In this document: positions 8,074 through 15,979 of the stretch, piece after piece
Layout of the letters: the number at the start of each line of letters is the position of its first letter
How positions within the stretch are numbered: the stretch's first letter is position 1
Source: Actinomycetes bacterium
GTDB lineage: Bacteria > Actinomycetota > Actinomycetes > Propionibacteriales > Propionibacteriaceae
Assembly: GCA_023392635.1 (NCBI GenBank)
Contig: JAEVYS010000092.1
Location: forward strand, 1-64,000
Direction of reading: 5' to 3'
DNA: 64,000 nucleotides
Translations under genes and position numbers: made by a program
The notes under the pieces: model-generated
The model's database searches: none
What the model was told of the DNA's origin: nothing
Seen by the model: the letters and a program-made list of their open reading frames with translations, nothing else

Positions 8074-9192
8074 TCAGGCGGCCAGGACGTCGGCGACGGG
8101 AGTGTGATCGTGGCCCCACGCCTCCGCCACCGGAGCGCTCGTGAGCGTGCCGGCGACCGTCGACAGCCCGCGCGCCAGCGCCCGGTTCGAGGCGAGCGCC
8201 GCGCGCCAGCCCAGGTCGGCCAGCGTGGTGACGTAGGGCAGGGTCGCGTTCGTGAGGGCGTAGGTGGAGGTCACGGGGACAGCTCCGGGCATGTTCGCGA
8301 CTGCGTAGAACACGGCGTCGTGCACCCGGTAGGTCGGGTCGGCGTGCGTCGTGGGGTGGGTGTCGGCGAAACAGCCGCCCTGGTCGACGGCGATGTCGAC
8401 GAACACCGCACCGGGCTTCGCGCAGGCCACCATCTCGTTGGTCACCAGCCTGGGCGCCCTGGCCCCCGGGACGAGCACCGACCCGATCACCAGGTCCGCG
8501 TCGCGGATGGCGGCCTCGATGGCGTACGCGGTGGACATCCGGGTCCTGACCTGGCCGGAGAACTCGGAGTCCAGCTGCACGAGCCGGTCGGTGGAGATGT
8601 CGAGGATGGTCACGTCCGCCCGCAGGCCGTGGGCGATCTGTGCGGCGTTCAGGCCGGCCACGCCACCGCCGATAACGACGACCTTGCCGGGGACGACGCC
8701 GGGCACGCCGGGCAGCAGGACGCCGTCGCCGCCCGCGTGCGCGAGGAGCGCGCCGGCGCCGGCCAGCACGGAGAGCCGTCCGGCCACCTCGCTCATCGGG
8801 CGCAGCAGGGGCAGGCCCCCGGCGTCGGTCTGGACGGTCTCGTAGGCGATCGCCGTCGTGCCGGACGCGAGCAGCGCCTCGGTCTGGGGACGGTCGGCCG
8901 CGAGGTGGAGGTAGGTGAACAGCACCTGGTCGGCGCGGAGCAGGGGGTACTCGGCGGCGACCGGCTCCTTGACCTTCAACAGCAGCTCGGCTGCGCCCCA
9001 CACCTCGGCGGCGGAGTCGAGGATCGTGGCGCCGGCGAGCCGGTACGCGTCGTCGGTGATCGCCGAGCCCAGCCCGGCGCCGGACTGCACCAGCACGTCG
9101 TGCCCGCGGCGGAACAGGTGGTCGACCCCGGCAGGGGTGATCGCGACCCGGTTCTCCTGGCTCTTGATCTCGGTGGGAACGCCGATCCTCAT
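8074..9192 (-). CDS. ald: Alanine dehydrogenase
   Basis: 372 residues, the normal length. The N-terminus MRIGVPTEIKSQENRVAITPAGV is diagnostic, as is the NAD-binding VVIGGGVAGLNAAQIAHGLRADVTILD and the GARAPRLVTNEMV segment. The enzyme converts L-alanine, NAD+ and water to pyruvate, ammonia and NADH, and in actinobacteria it also helps redox balance when oxygen is low. It is transcribed away from an Lrp-type regulator, which matches the ald-aldR arrangement of mycobacteria. Confidence 0.95.
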   Translation of the reverse strand: MRIGVPTEIKSQENRVAITPAGVDHLFRRGHDVLVQSGAGLGSAITDDAYRLAGATILDSAAEVWGAAELLLKVKEPVAAEYPLLRADQVLFTYLHLAADRPQTEALLASGTTAIAYETVQTDAGGLPLLRPMSEVAGRLSVLAGAGALLAHAGGDGVLLPGVPGVVPGKVVVIGGGVAGLNAAQIAHGLRADVTILDISTDRLVQLDSEFSGQVRTRMSTAYAIEAAIRDADLVIGSVLVPGARAPRLVTNEMVACAKPGAVFVDIAVDQGGCFADTHPTTHADPTYRVHDAVFYAVANMPGAVPVTSTYALTNATLPYVTTLADLGWRAALASNRALARGLSTVAGTLTSAPVAEAWGHDHTPVADVLAA

Positions 9193-9284
9193 CGCTGGTG
9201 CGCCTCTCGCTCGTCCGGCGGGGTGCCGGGGACAGCGACGAGTGTGGAGGGACGGCCGCTACCGCCGCTCCCCGCCGCAACAAG

Positions 9285-9302
9285 ATCGAAAGAATCCTCG
9301 AT
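9285..9302. promoter_or_regulatory. Inverted repeat in the ald-lrp intergenic region
   Basis: ATCGA (9285-9289) and TCGAT (9298-9302) flank AAGAATCC between the divergent ald and Lrp genes and overlap the probable -10 (TAGCCT, 9303-9308) of the regulator. Position and symmetry suit an Lrp-type site controlling both genes. Short, so only moderate support. Confidence 0.35.
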
Positions 9303-9315
9303 TAGCCTGCAACCT

Positions 9316-9825
9316 GTGACCGCCAGGAGTGTTACGGGCCGGGCCGACCGGCCGAAGAATCCGCGAGCACTCGATGCCATCGACCGGCGGCTGCTCGGGC
9401 TGCTGATGCGCAACGGACGGCTGGCGAACAGCCGCCTCGCCCAGGCGGCGAACGTGGCCGAGTCCACGGCCCACGCCCGCGTGAACGCGATGGTCGAGGC
9501 CGGGGTCATCCGGGGGTTCCGGGCCGAGGTGGACCTGGCCGCCGTGGGGTGCCCGATCCAGGCGATGATCCTGGTCCGCCTGCAGGACAGCGCCCGTCCC
9601 CGCCTGCGCGAGGAGGCGCACCGGCTGGCCGGCTGCCGCGGGGTCCTCGAAGTGTTCTTCCTGGCCGGGCAGTACGACCTCGCGGTCCGCGTCGCGGCGT
9701 CCCAGACCTCGGAGTTGCGCGACTTCGTCGTCAACGAGCTCAGCCGGCATCCCGAGACCGCCGGCACCGAGACCTGCCTCATCCTCGAGGACATCCACGG
9801 CGACCATCCCCCGCTCGGCGAGTGA
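9316..9825 (+). CDS. Lrp/AsnC family transcriptional regulator (probable AldR-type)
   Basis: 169 residues. An N-terminal winged HTH (LDAIDRRLLGLLMRNGRLANSRLAQAANVAESTAHARVNAMVEAGVI) is followed by the RAM ligand-binding domain (about 80-160: GCPIQAMILVRL, VLEVFFLAGQYDLAVRV). The GTG at 9316 is chosen because TAGCCT lies 7 bases upstream with no Shine-Dalgarno, the pattern of a leaderless mRNA. It is divergent from ald with 123 bases between the starts, so control of ald by alanine or another amino acid is likely but inferred from position. Confidence 0.85.
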   Translation: MTARSVTGRADRPKNPRALDAIDRRLLGLLMRNGRLANSRLAQAANVAESTAHARVNAMVEAGVIRGFRAEVDLAAVGCPIQAMILVRLQDSARPRLREEAHRLAGCRGVLEVFFLAGQYDLAVRVAASQTSELRDFVVNELSRHPETAGTETCLILEDIHGDHPPLGE

Positions 9826-9831
9826 CGCGGT

Positions 9832-10488
9832 TCAGCCCCGGCGGACCAGCCCCGTCTCGTAGGCGAACAGCACCAGGCCGACCCGGTCGCGGATCTGCAG
9901 CTTGGCGAGCAGCCGGGTGATGTGGGTCTTCACCGTGCCCTCCGCCATGTACAGGCGCTGGGCGATCTCGGCGTTCGTGGCGCCGGCCGCGATCTCGACC
10001 AGCACCTCCTGCTCACGATCGGTGAGCACCTCCAGCCGCTGGTCGGTGCCCTCAGGACTCGCCGGCAGCGTCGGCACGACGTGGTCGAGCAGCCGGCGGG
10101 TCGCCGAGGGTGCCATCACCGCCTCGCCGGCCGCAACCGTCCGGATCGCGTTCAGCAGGTCGCCGGGACGGGCGTCCTTCAGCATGAAGCCGCTGGCGCC
10201 GGCCTTGAGGGCGCTGAACACGTACTCGTCGAGGTCGAAGGTGGTGAGGACGAGCACCTTGGTCGGCACGCCGGACGCGACGATCCTGCGGGTGGCCTCG
10301 ACGCCGTCCATCACCGGCATCCGGATATCCATCAGCACCACGTCGCTGGCCGTGGCGAGCACCCCCGTGACGGTGTGCGCACCGTCGGCGGCCTCGCCCA
10401 CCACCTGGAGGTCCTCCTCGGCCTCGATGAGCATGCGGAAGCCGCTGCGCACCAGCTCCTGGTCGTCGGCCAGGAACACCCTGATCAC
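9832..10488 (-). CDS. NarL/LuxR-type response regulator
   Basis: 218 residues. Receiver domain at 1-120 with acidic pair DD at 8-9 and phosphoacceptor Asp54 (VLMDIRMP), conserved Thr and Lys in VLVLTTFDLDEYV and GFMLKDA, and a C-terminal LuxR HTH (LTDREQEVLVEIAAGATNAEIAQRLYMAEGTVKTHI). GTG 10488 (MIRVFLADDQ) is the best start because AGGAGGG lies 6 bases upstream; a TTG at 10494 overlapping the kinase stop is possible. Forms a two-component pair with the kinase just upstream in the operon. Confidence 0.9.
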   Translation of the reverse strand: MIRVFLADDQELVRSGFRMLIEAEEDLQVVGEAADGAHTVTGVLATASDVVLMDIRMPVMDGVEATRRIVASGVPTKVLVLTTFDLDEYVFSALKAGASGFMLKDARPGDLLNAIRTVAAGEAVMAPSATRRLLDHVVPTLPASPEGTDQRLEVLTDREQEVLVEIAAGATNAEIAQRLYMAEGTVKTHITRLLAKLQIRDRVGLVLFAYETGLVRRG

Positions 10489-10490
10489 GC

Positions 10491-11732
10491 TCAACCCTCC
10501 TCCTCCACCGGCAGTTGCGGCCGGATCGGCAGCACGGCCGTCACCTGGAACCCGCCGCTCGGTCGCGCCCGCGTGAGCAGGCGGCCGCCCATGGCGGTGA
10601 CCCGCTCGTGCATCCCCCTCAGCCCGTGCCCGGGGTTCTGGGGGACGGCGGACGCGGTCGCCACACCATTGTCCAGCACGTCGATCGCGATCTCCCGCAT
10701 CCCGTAGGTGATCGTCACCATCGCCGTCGCCTGCGGTCCGGCGTGCTTCAGGAAGTTCGTCAGTGCCTCCTGGACGACCCGGTAGACGGTCAGCTCCAGG
10801 GCCTGCGGAACCCGTGGCGGCTGCCCGTGCACCGCCAGCCTGGCCCGGTCGCTGGTGCGGGCCACAAGGTCGGGAATGTCGGTGAACCGTGGCGTCGGGG
10901 TGAACTCGGCGGTCAGCCCCGGCTCGGGGGCGTCACGCAGGACGCCGAGGATCCGCCGTACCTCGCTGAGCGCCTCACGGCCGGTCTCCGCGATGGTCGT
11001 CAGCGCCTGGGTCGCTGCTTCCGGCTTCTTCGCGGCCAGCGCCTTGCCGCCTTCGGCCTGGACGATCATCACCGACAGCGAGTGCGCGACGATGTCGTGC
11101 AGTTCGCGGGCGATCTGGGTGCGCGCCCGCGACTCGGCCAGCCGGGTGTCCTGCTCGCGCTCGAGCAGAGCCGTCCGGTAGCGCTCCTCTGCGGCGACCA
11201 CCCGGTCCTGGTGCGCCTCGCTCGACTCCCGGACGCGCCGTCCGATCGCGTACGGGGTGACCACGAGCCCCATGCAGACGAACCAGGCGAGTGCCAGCCA
11301 GATCAGCTGGCGAAGGCTGGGGTTGCCGAAGTCGTCGAGGATCCACCGGATCGGGCCGAGCACCGAACTGACCGACCCGATCACCAGCACGATGCGGGCC
11401 GCCTGGCCGGGCACCCAGCGGGCCACCGAGTAGGCGACCACGGGCACCGCGACCAGCGTGGCCATCGGGTCGCGGGTGAAGACCAGCTGGAGCAGCCCGG
11501 CCAGCGTCACCCCGGCCAGGGCCAGCAGCGGCGAGTGGCGCCGAAGCACGAGGGAGCCGATCATCAGCACTGCGCTCACCAACGGCATCCACTGCCCGGC
11601 GCTGGGCGTCGGCGCGAAGCCCCGCACGCCGTAGGGCGAGACGGTCAGCAGCCCCAGACCCAGCGCCAGCGCGGCGTCCAGCGCCCAGTCCTGGCGGCGT
11701 GCGCCGGGCGGGAAGAGCAGGTCTCGATGCAT
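10491..11732 (-). CDS. Sensor histidine kinase (HisKA_3 type, membrane)
   Basis: 413 residues. N-terminal hydrophobic segments between about 20 and 190 suggest five or six membrane helices and no large extracellular sensor. A coiled segment (ESSEAHQDRVVAAEERYRTALLERE) leads to the phosphoacceptor box QIARELHDIVAHSLSVMIVQ, and the HATPase_c G box appears as DNGVATASAVPQNPGHGLRGMHERV. ATG 11732 is selected because TACGCT lies 8 bases upstream with no Shine-Dalgarno, a leaderless pattern; the frame continues upstream but over the divergent lipoprotein gene. The signal is unknown and no ABC transporter sits beside the pair. Confidence 0.9.
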   Translation of the reverse strand: MHRDLLFPPGARRQDWALDAALALGLGLLTVSPYGVRGFAPTPSAGQWMPLVSAVLMIGSLVLRRHSPLLALAGVTLAGLLQLVFTRDPMATLVAVPVVAYSVARWVPGQAARIVLVIGSVSSVLGPIRWILDDFGNPSLRQLIWLALAWFVCMGLVVTPYAIGRRVRESSEAHQDRVVAAEERYRTALLEREQDTRLAESRARTQIARELHDIVAHSLSVMIVQAEGGKALAAKKPEAATQALTTIAETGREALSEVRRILGVLRDAPEPGLTAEFTPTPRFTDIPDLVARTSDRARLAVHGQPPRVPQALELTVYRVVQEALTNFLKHAGPQATAMVTITYGMREIAIDVLDNGVATASAVPQNPGHGLRGMHERVTAMGGRLLTRARPSGGFQVTAVLPIRPQLPVEEEG

Positions 11733-11787
11733 CGGTGCCAAGCGTACGGCCCCACTACCATGGCAGGAGTCGTTGGGAGGGGTGCCC

Positions 11788-12639
11788 ATGTCGTCACGCC
11801 CGGCCGTGCTCGTGGTCGGCCTCGTCGTGCTGCTGTGCGGCTGCACTCCCGGGACGGCGACCCCGGCCGCGACGGCGCTCCCCACCGACATCGTGACCAG
11901 TGCATCGCCATCGCCGACGCCGACCCCGACGCCCTCACCGGTCGCCGTGCTGAACGTGGGCGACTGCACCGGTGACGTCGACCTGTCCGGCGCGTCGATG
12001 ACCAGCGTCCCGACCGTGCCGTGCACCGAACCCCACTACTACGAGGTGCACGCGTCGGTGCCGGTGGCCGGCGACCTGTATCCGGGCATCGAGGCCCTGT
12101 CCGCCCAGGCCAAGACCACGTGCTCGGCGAGCTTCGTCAGCTACGTCGGGGTCGAGTCGAAGTACAGCCGGTACTCCTCGGCCTACCTGGCGCCGGACGA
12201 GGCCTCCTGGGCGACACCGGCGAACCGTGTGATCACCTGCCTGGTCGGCTCTCCGGGCGGCGACCTCGTCGGCTCCGCCAGGGGCGACACCCTCATCTTC
12301 CCCTCGAAGGGGCAGTGCACCGGCCCGCAGGACGTCGCAGCCCAGGCCGTCAAGGTGATCGACTGCGCGTCCGAGCACTACTACGAGGTGTTCGCGACGA
12401 AGGAGGTGCCCGGCAAGACCGCTCCGACCGATGCCGAGCAGCAGAAACTCTTCGCCTCCACCTGCCAGGCGGGCTTCAAGACCTTCGTCGGCATCGACGT
12501 CGGCAAGTCGAAGTACGAGGTGACCTACTTCCTTGCGGCGGCCGACGTCTGGAGCAAGGTGGCCGACCACCGCATCGTGTGCAGCGCCGGCTCCCCGAAG
12601 GGCGGCATCACCGGCTCGCTGAAGGGCGTCAAGAAGTAG
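11788..12639 (+). CDS. Lipoprotein with two septum-formation-like domains
   Basis: 283 residues. A hydrophobic signal segment ends in LLCGC, a plausible lipobox with Cys as first mature residue, then a Ser/Thr/Pro-rich linker (SASPSPTPTPTPSP). Two homologous repeats follow, each with an initial Cys (GDCTG, GQCTG), a CxxPHYYEV-like motif (CTEPHYYEV and CASEHYYEV) and a Cys before F-x-x-(Y/F)VG. This matches the Septum_form family found in actinobacterial envelope proteins, where the paired Cys likely form disulfides. ATG 11788 has GGGAGGGG 5 bases upstream. It is divergent from the two-component genes. Its 3' end overlaps the convergent VOC gene by 11 bases. Confidence 0.75.
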   Translation: MSSRPAVLVVGLVVLLCGCTPGTATPAATALPTDIVTSASPSPTPTPTPSPVAVLNVGDCTGDVDLSGASMTSVPTVPCTEPHYYEVHASVPVAGDLYPGIEALSAQAKTTCSASFVSYVGVESKYSRYSSAYLAPDEASWATPANRVITCLVGSPGGDLVGSARGDTLIFPSKGQCTGPQDVAAQAVKVIDCASEHYYEVFATKEVPGKTAPTDAEQQKLFASTCQAGFKTFVGIDVGKSKYEVTYFLAAADVWSKVADHRIVCSAGSPKGGITGSLKGVKK

Positions 12640-13102
12640 CGGACGCGGCGTCCGCGGCGGCCTCGAGGTCGGCGATGACGATGCGCCGCTGGCCGAGCAT
12701 GCACTGGGTGGCCGCGTGGGCCCTTCGGGGATCGGGATCGGCCATCAGCTCGTTCAGCCGTTGCGGGACGATCTGCCACGACAGTCCCCACGGGTCCTTG
12801 AGCCAGCCACACTGCGACTCCTCGCCGCCCTCGGCGAGCAGCCCGTCCCAGTAACGGTCGACCTCGGCCTGGTCGGCGCAGGTGACGCTGAGCGACATCG
12901 ACTCGTTGAAGGCGAACGGCGTGCGCTGGCAGATCGCGCGGAACTCCGTCCCGTTCATCCGCCACTCGGCCAGCCAGACCTCGTCCTCCATCTCGCCCAT
13001 GCGCTCCAACGAGTGCACCTGCGAGTCGGGGAACAGGGTGGTGTAGCGGTCGAGAGCACCCTTGAGGTCGCTCTGGAACCACAGGCAGGTGGTGATGCTC
13101 AT
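12629..13102 (-). CDS. VOC family protein (PhnB-like, 3-dmu-9 superfamily)
   Basis: 157 residues. The pattern TTCLWFQSDLKGALDRYTTLFPDSQV at the N-terminus and SLSVTCADQAEVDRYWDGL...GWLKDPWGLSWQIVP are typical of the PhnB/3-demethylubiquinone-like branch of the glyoxalase fold. Many such proteins are predicted enzymes with no known substrate. The ATG at 13102 overlaps the stop of the SRPBCC gene (ATGA), making it the third gene of the ArsR-SRPBCC-VOC operon. Confidence 0.85.
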   Translation of the reverse strand: MSITTCLWFQSDLKGALDRYTTLFPDSQVHSLERMGEMEDEVWLAEWRMNGTEFRAICQRTPFAFNESMSLSVTCADQAEVDRYWDGLLAEGGEESQCGWLKDPWGLSWQIVPQRLNELMADPDPRRAHAATQCMLGQRRIVIADLEAAADAASATS

Positions 13103-13587
13103 TCCACGGCCCCGTTCTCGAGCAGGCTGTCGAGCTTGGCATAGCCCTCGTTGATGCCGGTCTCCATGCCGCTCTCGAGCCACTGGTCGCGCCCCTCGAA
13201 GCTGTCGACGAGCGAGGTCGCGACCAGGCGCGTCCGGCCGTCGCCGAGGTCGGTCAACGTCAGGGTCTCCAGTGAGACGCCCTCGGGCCAGCCGTCGAAG
13301 GTGAAGGTCTGGACGATGCGCAGCGGCGACACCTCGTGGAAGCACCCGTGGAACGAGAACTCCTCACCGTCGCGCAGGTTGGAGAACGCCCAGCTGCCGC
13401 CGGAGCGGGCGTCCCAGTGGTCGATGCGGGTGGTGACGCTGTCGGGCCCGCACCAGCGGGCGTACAGGTCGGGGTCCATGTGCGCCCGGAACAGCTGCGC
13501 GGGGGTTGCGGCGAAGTCGCGGGTGATGCGAATCAGCGGCACTTTCGGATCGGCTTCGATGGCGGCCGAGTGGTAGGCGACGGTCAT
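13099..13587 (-). CDS. SRPBCC (AHSA1/START-like) domain protein
   Basis: 162 residues. The family pattern is clear: IRITRDFAATPAQLFRAHMDPDLYARWCGPD near the start, the SFHGCFHEVSPLRIVQTFTFDGWPEG strand pair, and the C-terminal helix ESGMETGINEGYAKLDSLLEN. Proteins of this group bind small hydrophobic ligands and are commonly encoded beside an ArsR repressor and a VOC protein, as here. Overlaps ArsR by 4 bases (ATGA) and the VOC gene by 4. Confidence 0.9.
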   Translation of the reverse strand: MTVAYHSAAIEADPKVPLIRITRDFAATPAQLFRAHMDPDLYARWCGPDSVTTRIDHWDARSGGSWAFSNLRDGEEFSFHGCFHEVSPLRIVQTFTFDGWPEGVSLETLTLTDLGDGRTRLVATSLVDSFEGRDQWLESGMETGINEGYAKLDSLLENGAVE

Positions 13588-13973
13588 GACGTGCTCCCTA
13601 GCGGTCGGGTGTTGCGCGGTGGACGGGCGAACCCGGCGGTCGGCGGATAGGCCTCGTCGGCCGCCAGTTCGTTGAGCACCGCGTCGAGGCGCTGGTAGCG
13701 CTCCTCAGCGCGGCGGCGGTGCAGCTCCAGCCAGTCGGTGACGGGCGCGAGGACCTCGGCCTCCAGGTGGACCGGGCGCCGCTGGGCGTCCCTGCCCTTG
13801 GTGACGAGCCCCGCCCGCTCGAGCACCGCCAGGTGCTTCGAGACCGCCTGCAGGCTCATCGGGTAAGGCGCGGCCAACTCCGCGAGGGTGGCATCGCCCG
13901 CCGTGAGCCGGGCCACCAGGTCCCTCCGGGTGGGGTCGGCCAGTGCCGCGAAGGTGCGGGAGAGCTGGTCCAT
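13584..13973 (-). CDS. ArsR family winged-helix repressor
   Basis: 129 residues. MDQLSRTFAALADPTRRDLVARLTAGDATLAELAAPYPMSLQAVSKHLAVLERAGLV is a classic ArsR/SmtB-fold HTH. There are no Cys residues, so metal sensing is unlikely; this is the SRPBCC-associated subgroup. ATG 13973 is preferred because GAGG lies 9 bases upstream, with ATG 13988 as an alternative that begins inside the first operator. It heads a three-gene operon with 4-base overlaps and two copies of a TCAAC...GGTTGA palindrome lie just upstream. Confidence 0.9.
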   Translation of the reverse strand: MDQLSRTFAALADPTRRDLVARLTAGDATLAELAAPYPMSLQAVSKHLAVLERAGLVTKGRDAQRRPVHLEAEVLAPVTDWLELHRRRAEERYQRLDAVLNELAADEAYPPTAGFARPPRNTRPLGSTS

Positions 13974-13987
13974 GCCGTCCGTCCTCA

Positions 13988-14003
13988 TCAACTGATTGGT
14001 TGA
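13988..14003. promoter_or_regulatory. ArsR operator, proximal copy
   Basis: TCAACTGATTGGTTGA, an imperfect 16-bp palindrome directly upstream of the chosen ArsR start. The second copy lies 46 bp away. Likely autoregulatory. Confidence 0.6.
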
Positions 14004-14033
14004 CAAGGACGCTATCCCGCGCCTCCGCTTCAG

Positions 14034-14049
14034 TCAACCATCTGGTTGA
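14034..14049. promoter_or_regulatory. ArsR operator, distal copy
   Basis: TCAACCATCTGGTTGA, with perfect 6-base arms TCAACC and GGTTGA. Centre-to-centre distance from the proximal copy is 46 bp. It sits in the gap between the ArsR operon and the end of the flavin reductase gene. Confidence 0.65.
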
Positions 14050-14067
14050 TTATGCGTATCCGGCCGC

Positions 14068-14667
14068 TCAGCCGCCGCCGAGGAGGTCGGCGAAGTCCGT
14101 GACCTCGAGGTCACCCTCGCCCTTCCCGGGTGCCGAAGCCTTCACCAGCCGCGCGAAGGCCTCGCCGGCGCGGGAGATCCGCCGGTCGAGCTTGCCCCCC
14201 GCGGTTCCCCAGTCCTTGGTGGCGGCGAACACCGGGTGGGGGGCGACCAGCGCCTTCAGGTAGAAGAACAGCGGCAGCATGGCGTGTTCGATGACCAGCG
14301 AGTGCCTGGCGGTGCCTCCGGTGGCTCCGAGCAGGACGGGGCGGTCCTTCATCGCGTTCTCGTCGAGGGCGTCGAAGAAGAGCTTGAACAAGCCGGAGTA
14401 GGAGCCGTTGAACACGGGCGTCACCGCGATCACGCCGTCCGCGGCGCAGACCGCGTCGAAAGCCTCCCGCAGCCGGGCATTGGGCAGGCGGGTGGCCAGG
14501 TGGTTGGCGAGGTCGACCGCGAGCGTCCGCAGCTCGATGTGGGTGACCTGGGCGCGATCACCGCGCTCCGCGAGGGCGGCGACGGTGGCATCGCCGAGCC
14601 GTTCGCCGAGCATGCGGCTCGACGACGGGATGCTCGTGCCCGCCGTGATCACCACGATGCTGGTCAT
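14068..14667 (-). CDS. NADPH-dependent FMN reductase (CE1759 family)
   Basis: 199 residues. Flavodoxin-like fold with the FMN phosphate loop TAGTSIPSSSRMLGERL, VTPVFNGSYSGLFKLFFDAL and LGATGGTARHSL. It supplies reduced FMN. It follows a luciferase-like monooxygenase with a TGATG overlap, so the two form a two-component flavin monooxygenase. The pairing and sequence match the CE1758/CE1759 type known in corynebacteria, whose substrate is not established. Confidence 0.9.
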   Translation of the reverse strand: MTSIVVITAGTSIPSSSRMLGERLGDATVAALAERGDRAQVTHIELRTLAVDLANHLATRLPNARLREAFDAVCAADGVIAVTPVFNGSYSGLFKLFFDALDENAMKDRPVLLGATGGTARHSLVIEHAMLPLFFYLKALVAPHPVFAATKDWGTAGGKLDRRISRAGEAFARLVKASAPGKGEGDLEVTDFADLLGGG

Positions 14668-15875
14668 CAGGCGTCCACCTCCGTGGCGATCCCGGCGTTC
14701 GCGGGGAGGACCTCAGGGGAGGCCACCGGCGAGCGTCCGGTGACCTCGTCGAGGACCTTCCGGGACGGCCGGCGCTCGGGCTCCGGGCCCGCCAGGGCTC
14801 GTTCCGCGTCGCGGGCGGCGACGAGGGAGGCATGGGTCGGTGCGTCGGGGATGTGCGCGGGACGGCCCTCGGCGAAGCCCTTGCGCAGGTCCGGAAGGAT
14901 CTCGCCGAGCAGGTCGAGTTGTTCGAGCACCGTCTTCAGCGGCAGCCCGGCATGGTCGACCAGGAAGAGCTGGCGCTGGTAGTGCCCCACCTCCTGGGTG
15001 AACGACAGGGTCCGCTCGAGCACCTGCTGCGGGGAGCCGACGGTGAGCGGCGTCTCGGCCATGAACTCCTCGAGCGTGGGCCCGTAGCCGTAGACCGGTG
15101 CGACGTCGAAGTAAGGACGGAACTCGTTGATCGCGTCCTGGCTGTTCCTCCGCATGAAGAACTGGCCACCGAGGCCGACGATGGCGGTGTCCGCCGGGCC
15201 GTGGCCGTGGTGCTCGAAGCGACGGCGGTAGAGGTTCACCATGCGCTTGGTGTGCGACATGTTCCAGAAGATGTTGTTGTGGAAGAAGCCGTCGCCGTAG
15301 TAGGCGGCCTGCTCGGCGATCTCCGGGCTGCGGATCGAGCCGTGCCAGACGAACGGCGGCACGTCGTCGAGCGGGCGCGGGGCCAGCGTGAAGCCCTGCA
15401 ACGGCGTCCGGAACGTGCCCTCCCAGTTCACGACGTCCTCGCGCCACAGCCTGCGCAGCAGCGCGTAGTTCTCGATCGCCAGGGAGATGCCGTCGCGGAT
15501 GTCACGTCCGAACCAGGGGTAGACCGGGCCGGTGTTGCCGCGCCCCATCATCAGGTCGACCCGGCCGTCGGACAGGTGTTGCAGCACCGCGTAGTCCTCG
15601 GCGATCTTCACCGGGTCGTTGGTGGTGATCAGCGTGGTCGCGGTCGACAGCAGCAGGGTCGAGGTCTGCGCGGCGATGAAGCCGAGCAAGGTGGTCGGCG
15701 AGGACGGGTGGAACGGCGGGTTGTGGTGCTCGCCGGTCGCGAACACGTCCAGCCCGATCTCCTCTGCCTTCCTGGCGATCGTCACTGCGGCGAGGATCCG
15801 CTCGTGCTCCGACGGCGTCCGTCCGGTGGTCGGGTCTGGCGTGATGTCGCCGACGCTGAAGATGCCGAGCTGCAT
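14667..15875 (-). CDS. Luciferase-like FMN-dependent monooxygenase (CE1758 family)
   Basis: 402 residues. Bacterial luciferase-like TIM barrel: MQLGIFSVGDITPDP at the start, GLDVFATGEHHNPPF, TATTLITTNDPVKIAEDYAVLQHLSDGRVDLMMGRGNTGPVYPWF and a late TVGSPQQVLERTLSF segment. It uses FMNH2 from the coupled reductase and O2 to oxidise an unknown organic compound. The two genes are translationally coupled. Confidence 0.9.
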   Translation of the reverse strand: MQLGIFSVGDITPDPTTGRTPSEHERILAAVTIARKAEEIGLDVFATGEHHNPPFHPSSPTTLLGFIAAQTSTLLLSTATTLITTNDPVKIAEDYAVLQHLSDGRVDLMMGRGNTGPVYPWFGRDIRDGISLAIENYALLRRLWREDVVNWEGTFRTPLQGFTLAPRPLDDVPPFVWHGSIRSPEIAEQAAYYGDGFFHNNIFWNMSHTKRMVNLYRRRFEHHGHGPADTAIVGLGGQFFMRRNSQDAINEFRPYFDVAPVYGYGPTLEEFMAETPLTVGSPQQVLERTLSFTQEVGHYQRQLFLVDHAGLPLKTVLEQLDLLGEILPDLRKGFAEGRPAHIPDAPTHASLVAARDAERALAGPEPERRPSRKVLDEVTGRSPVASPEVLPANAGIATEVDA

Positions 15876-15892
15876 GTGGGTTCACTCCAAAA

Positions 15893-15910
15893 TGGTTGGA
15901 CTTTCAACTA
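15893..15910. promoter_or_regulatory. Imperfect palindrome upstream of the monooxygenase
   Basis: TGGTTG-GACTTT-CAACTA lies 18 bases before the monooxygenase start, with 5 of 6 arm positions symmetric. It has the size of a MarR-type or similar operator, but no regulator gene is adjacent, so the binding protein is unknown. Confidence 0.3.
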
Positions 15911-15979
15911 CCTTAGCAACGTTCGTGCCTGTGAGCGTATTCCCCCGGGCCACACGGGCCCGTCCGCAACAATGGAGCC

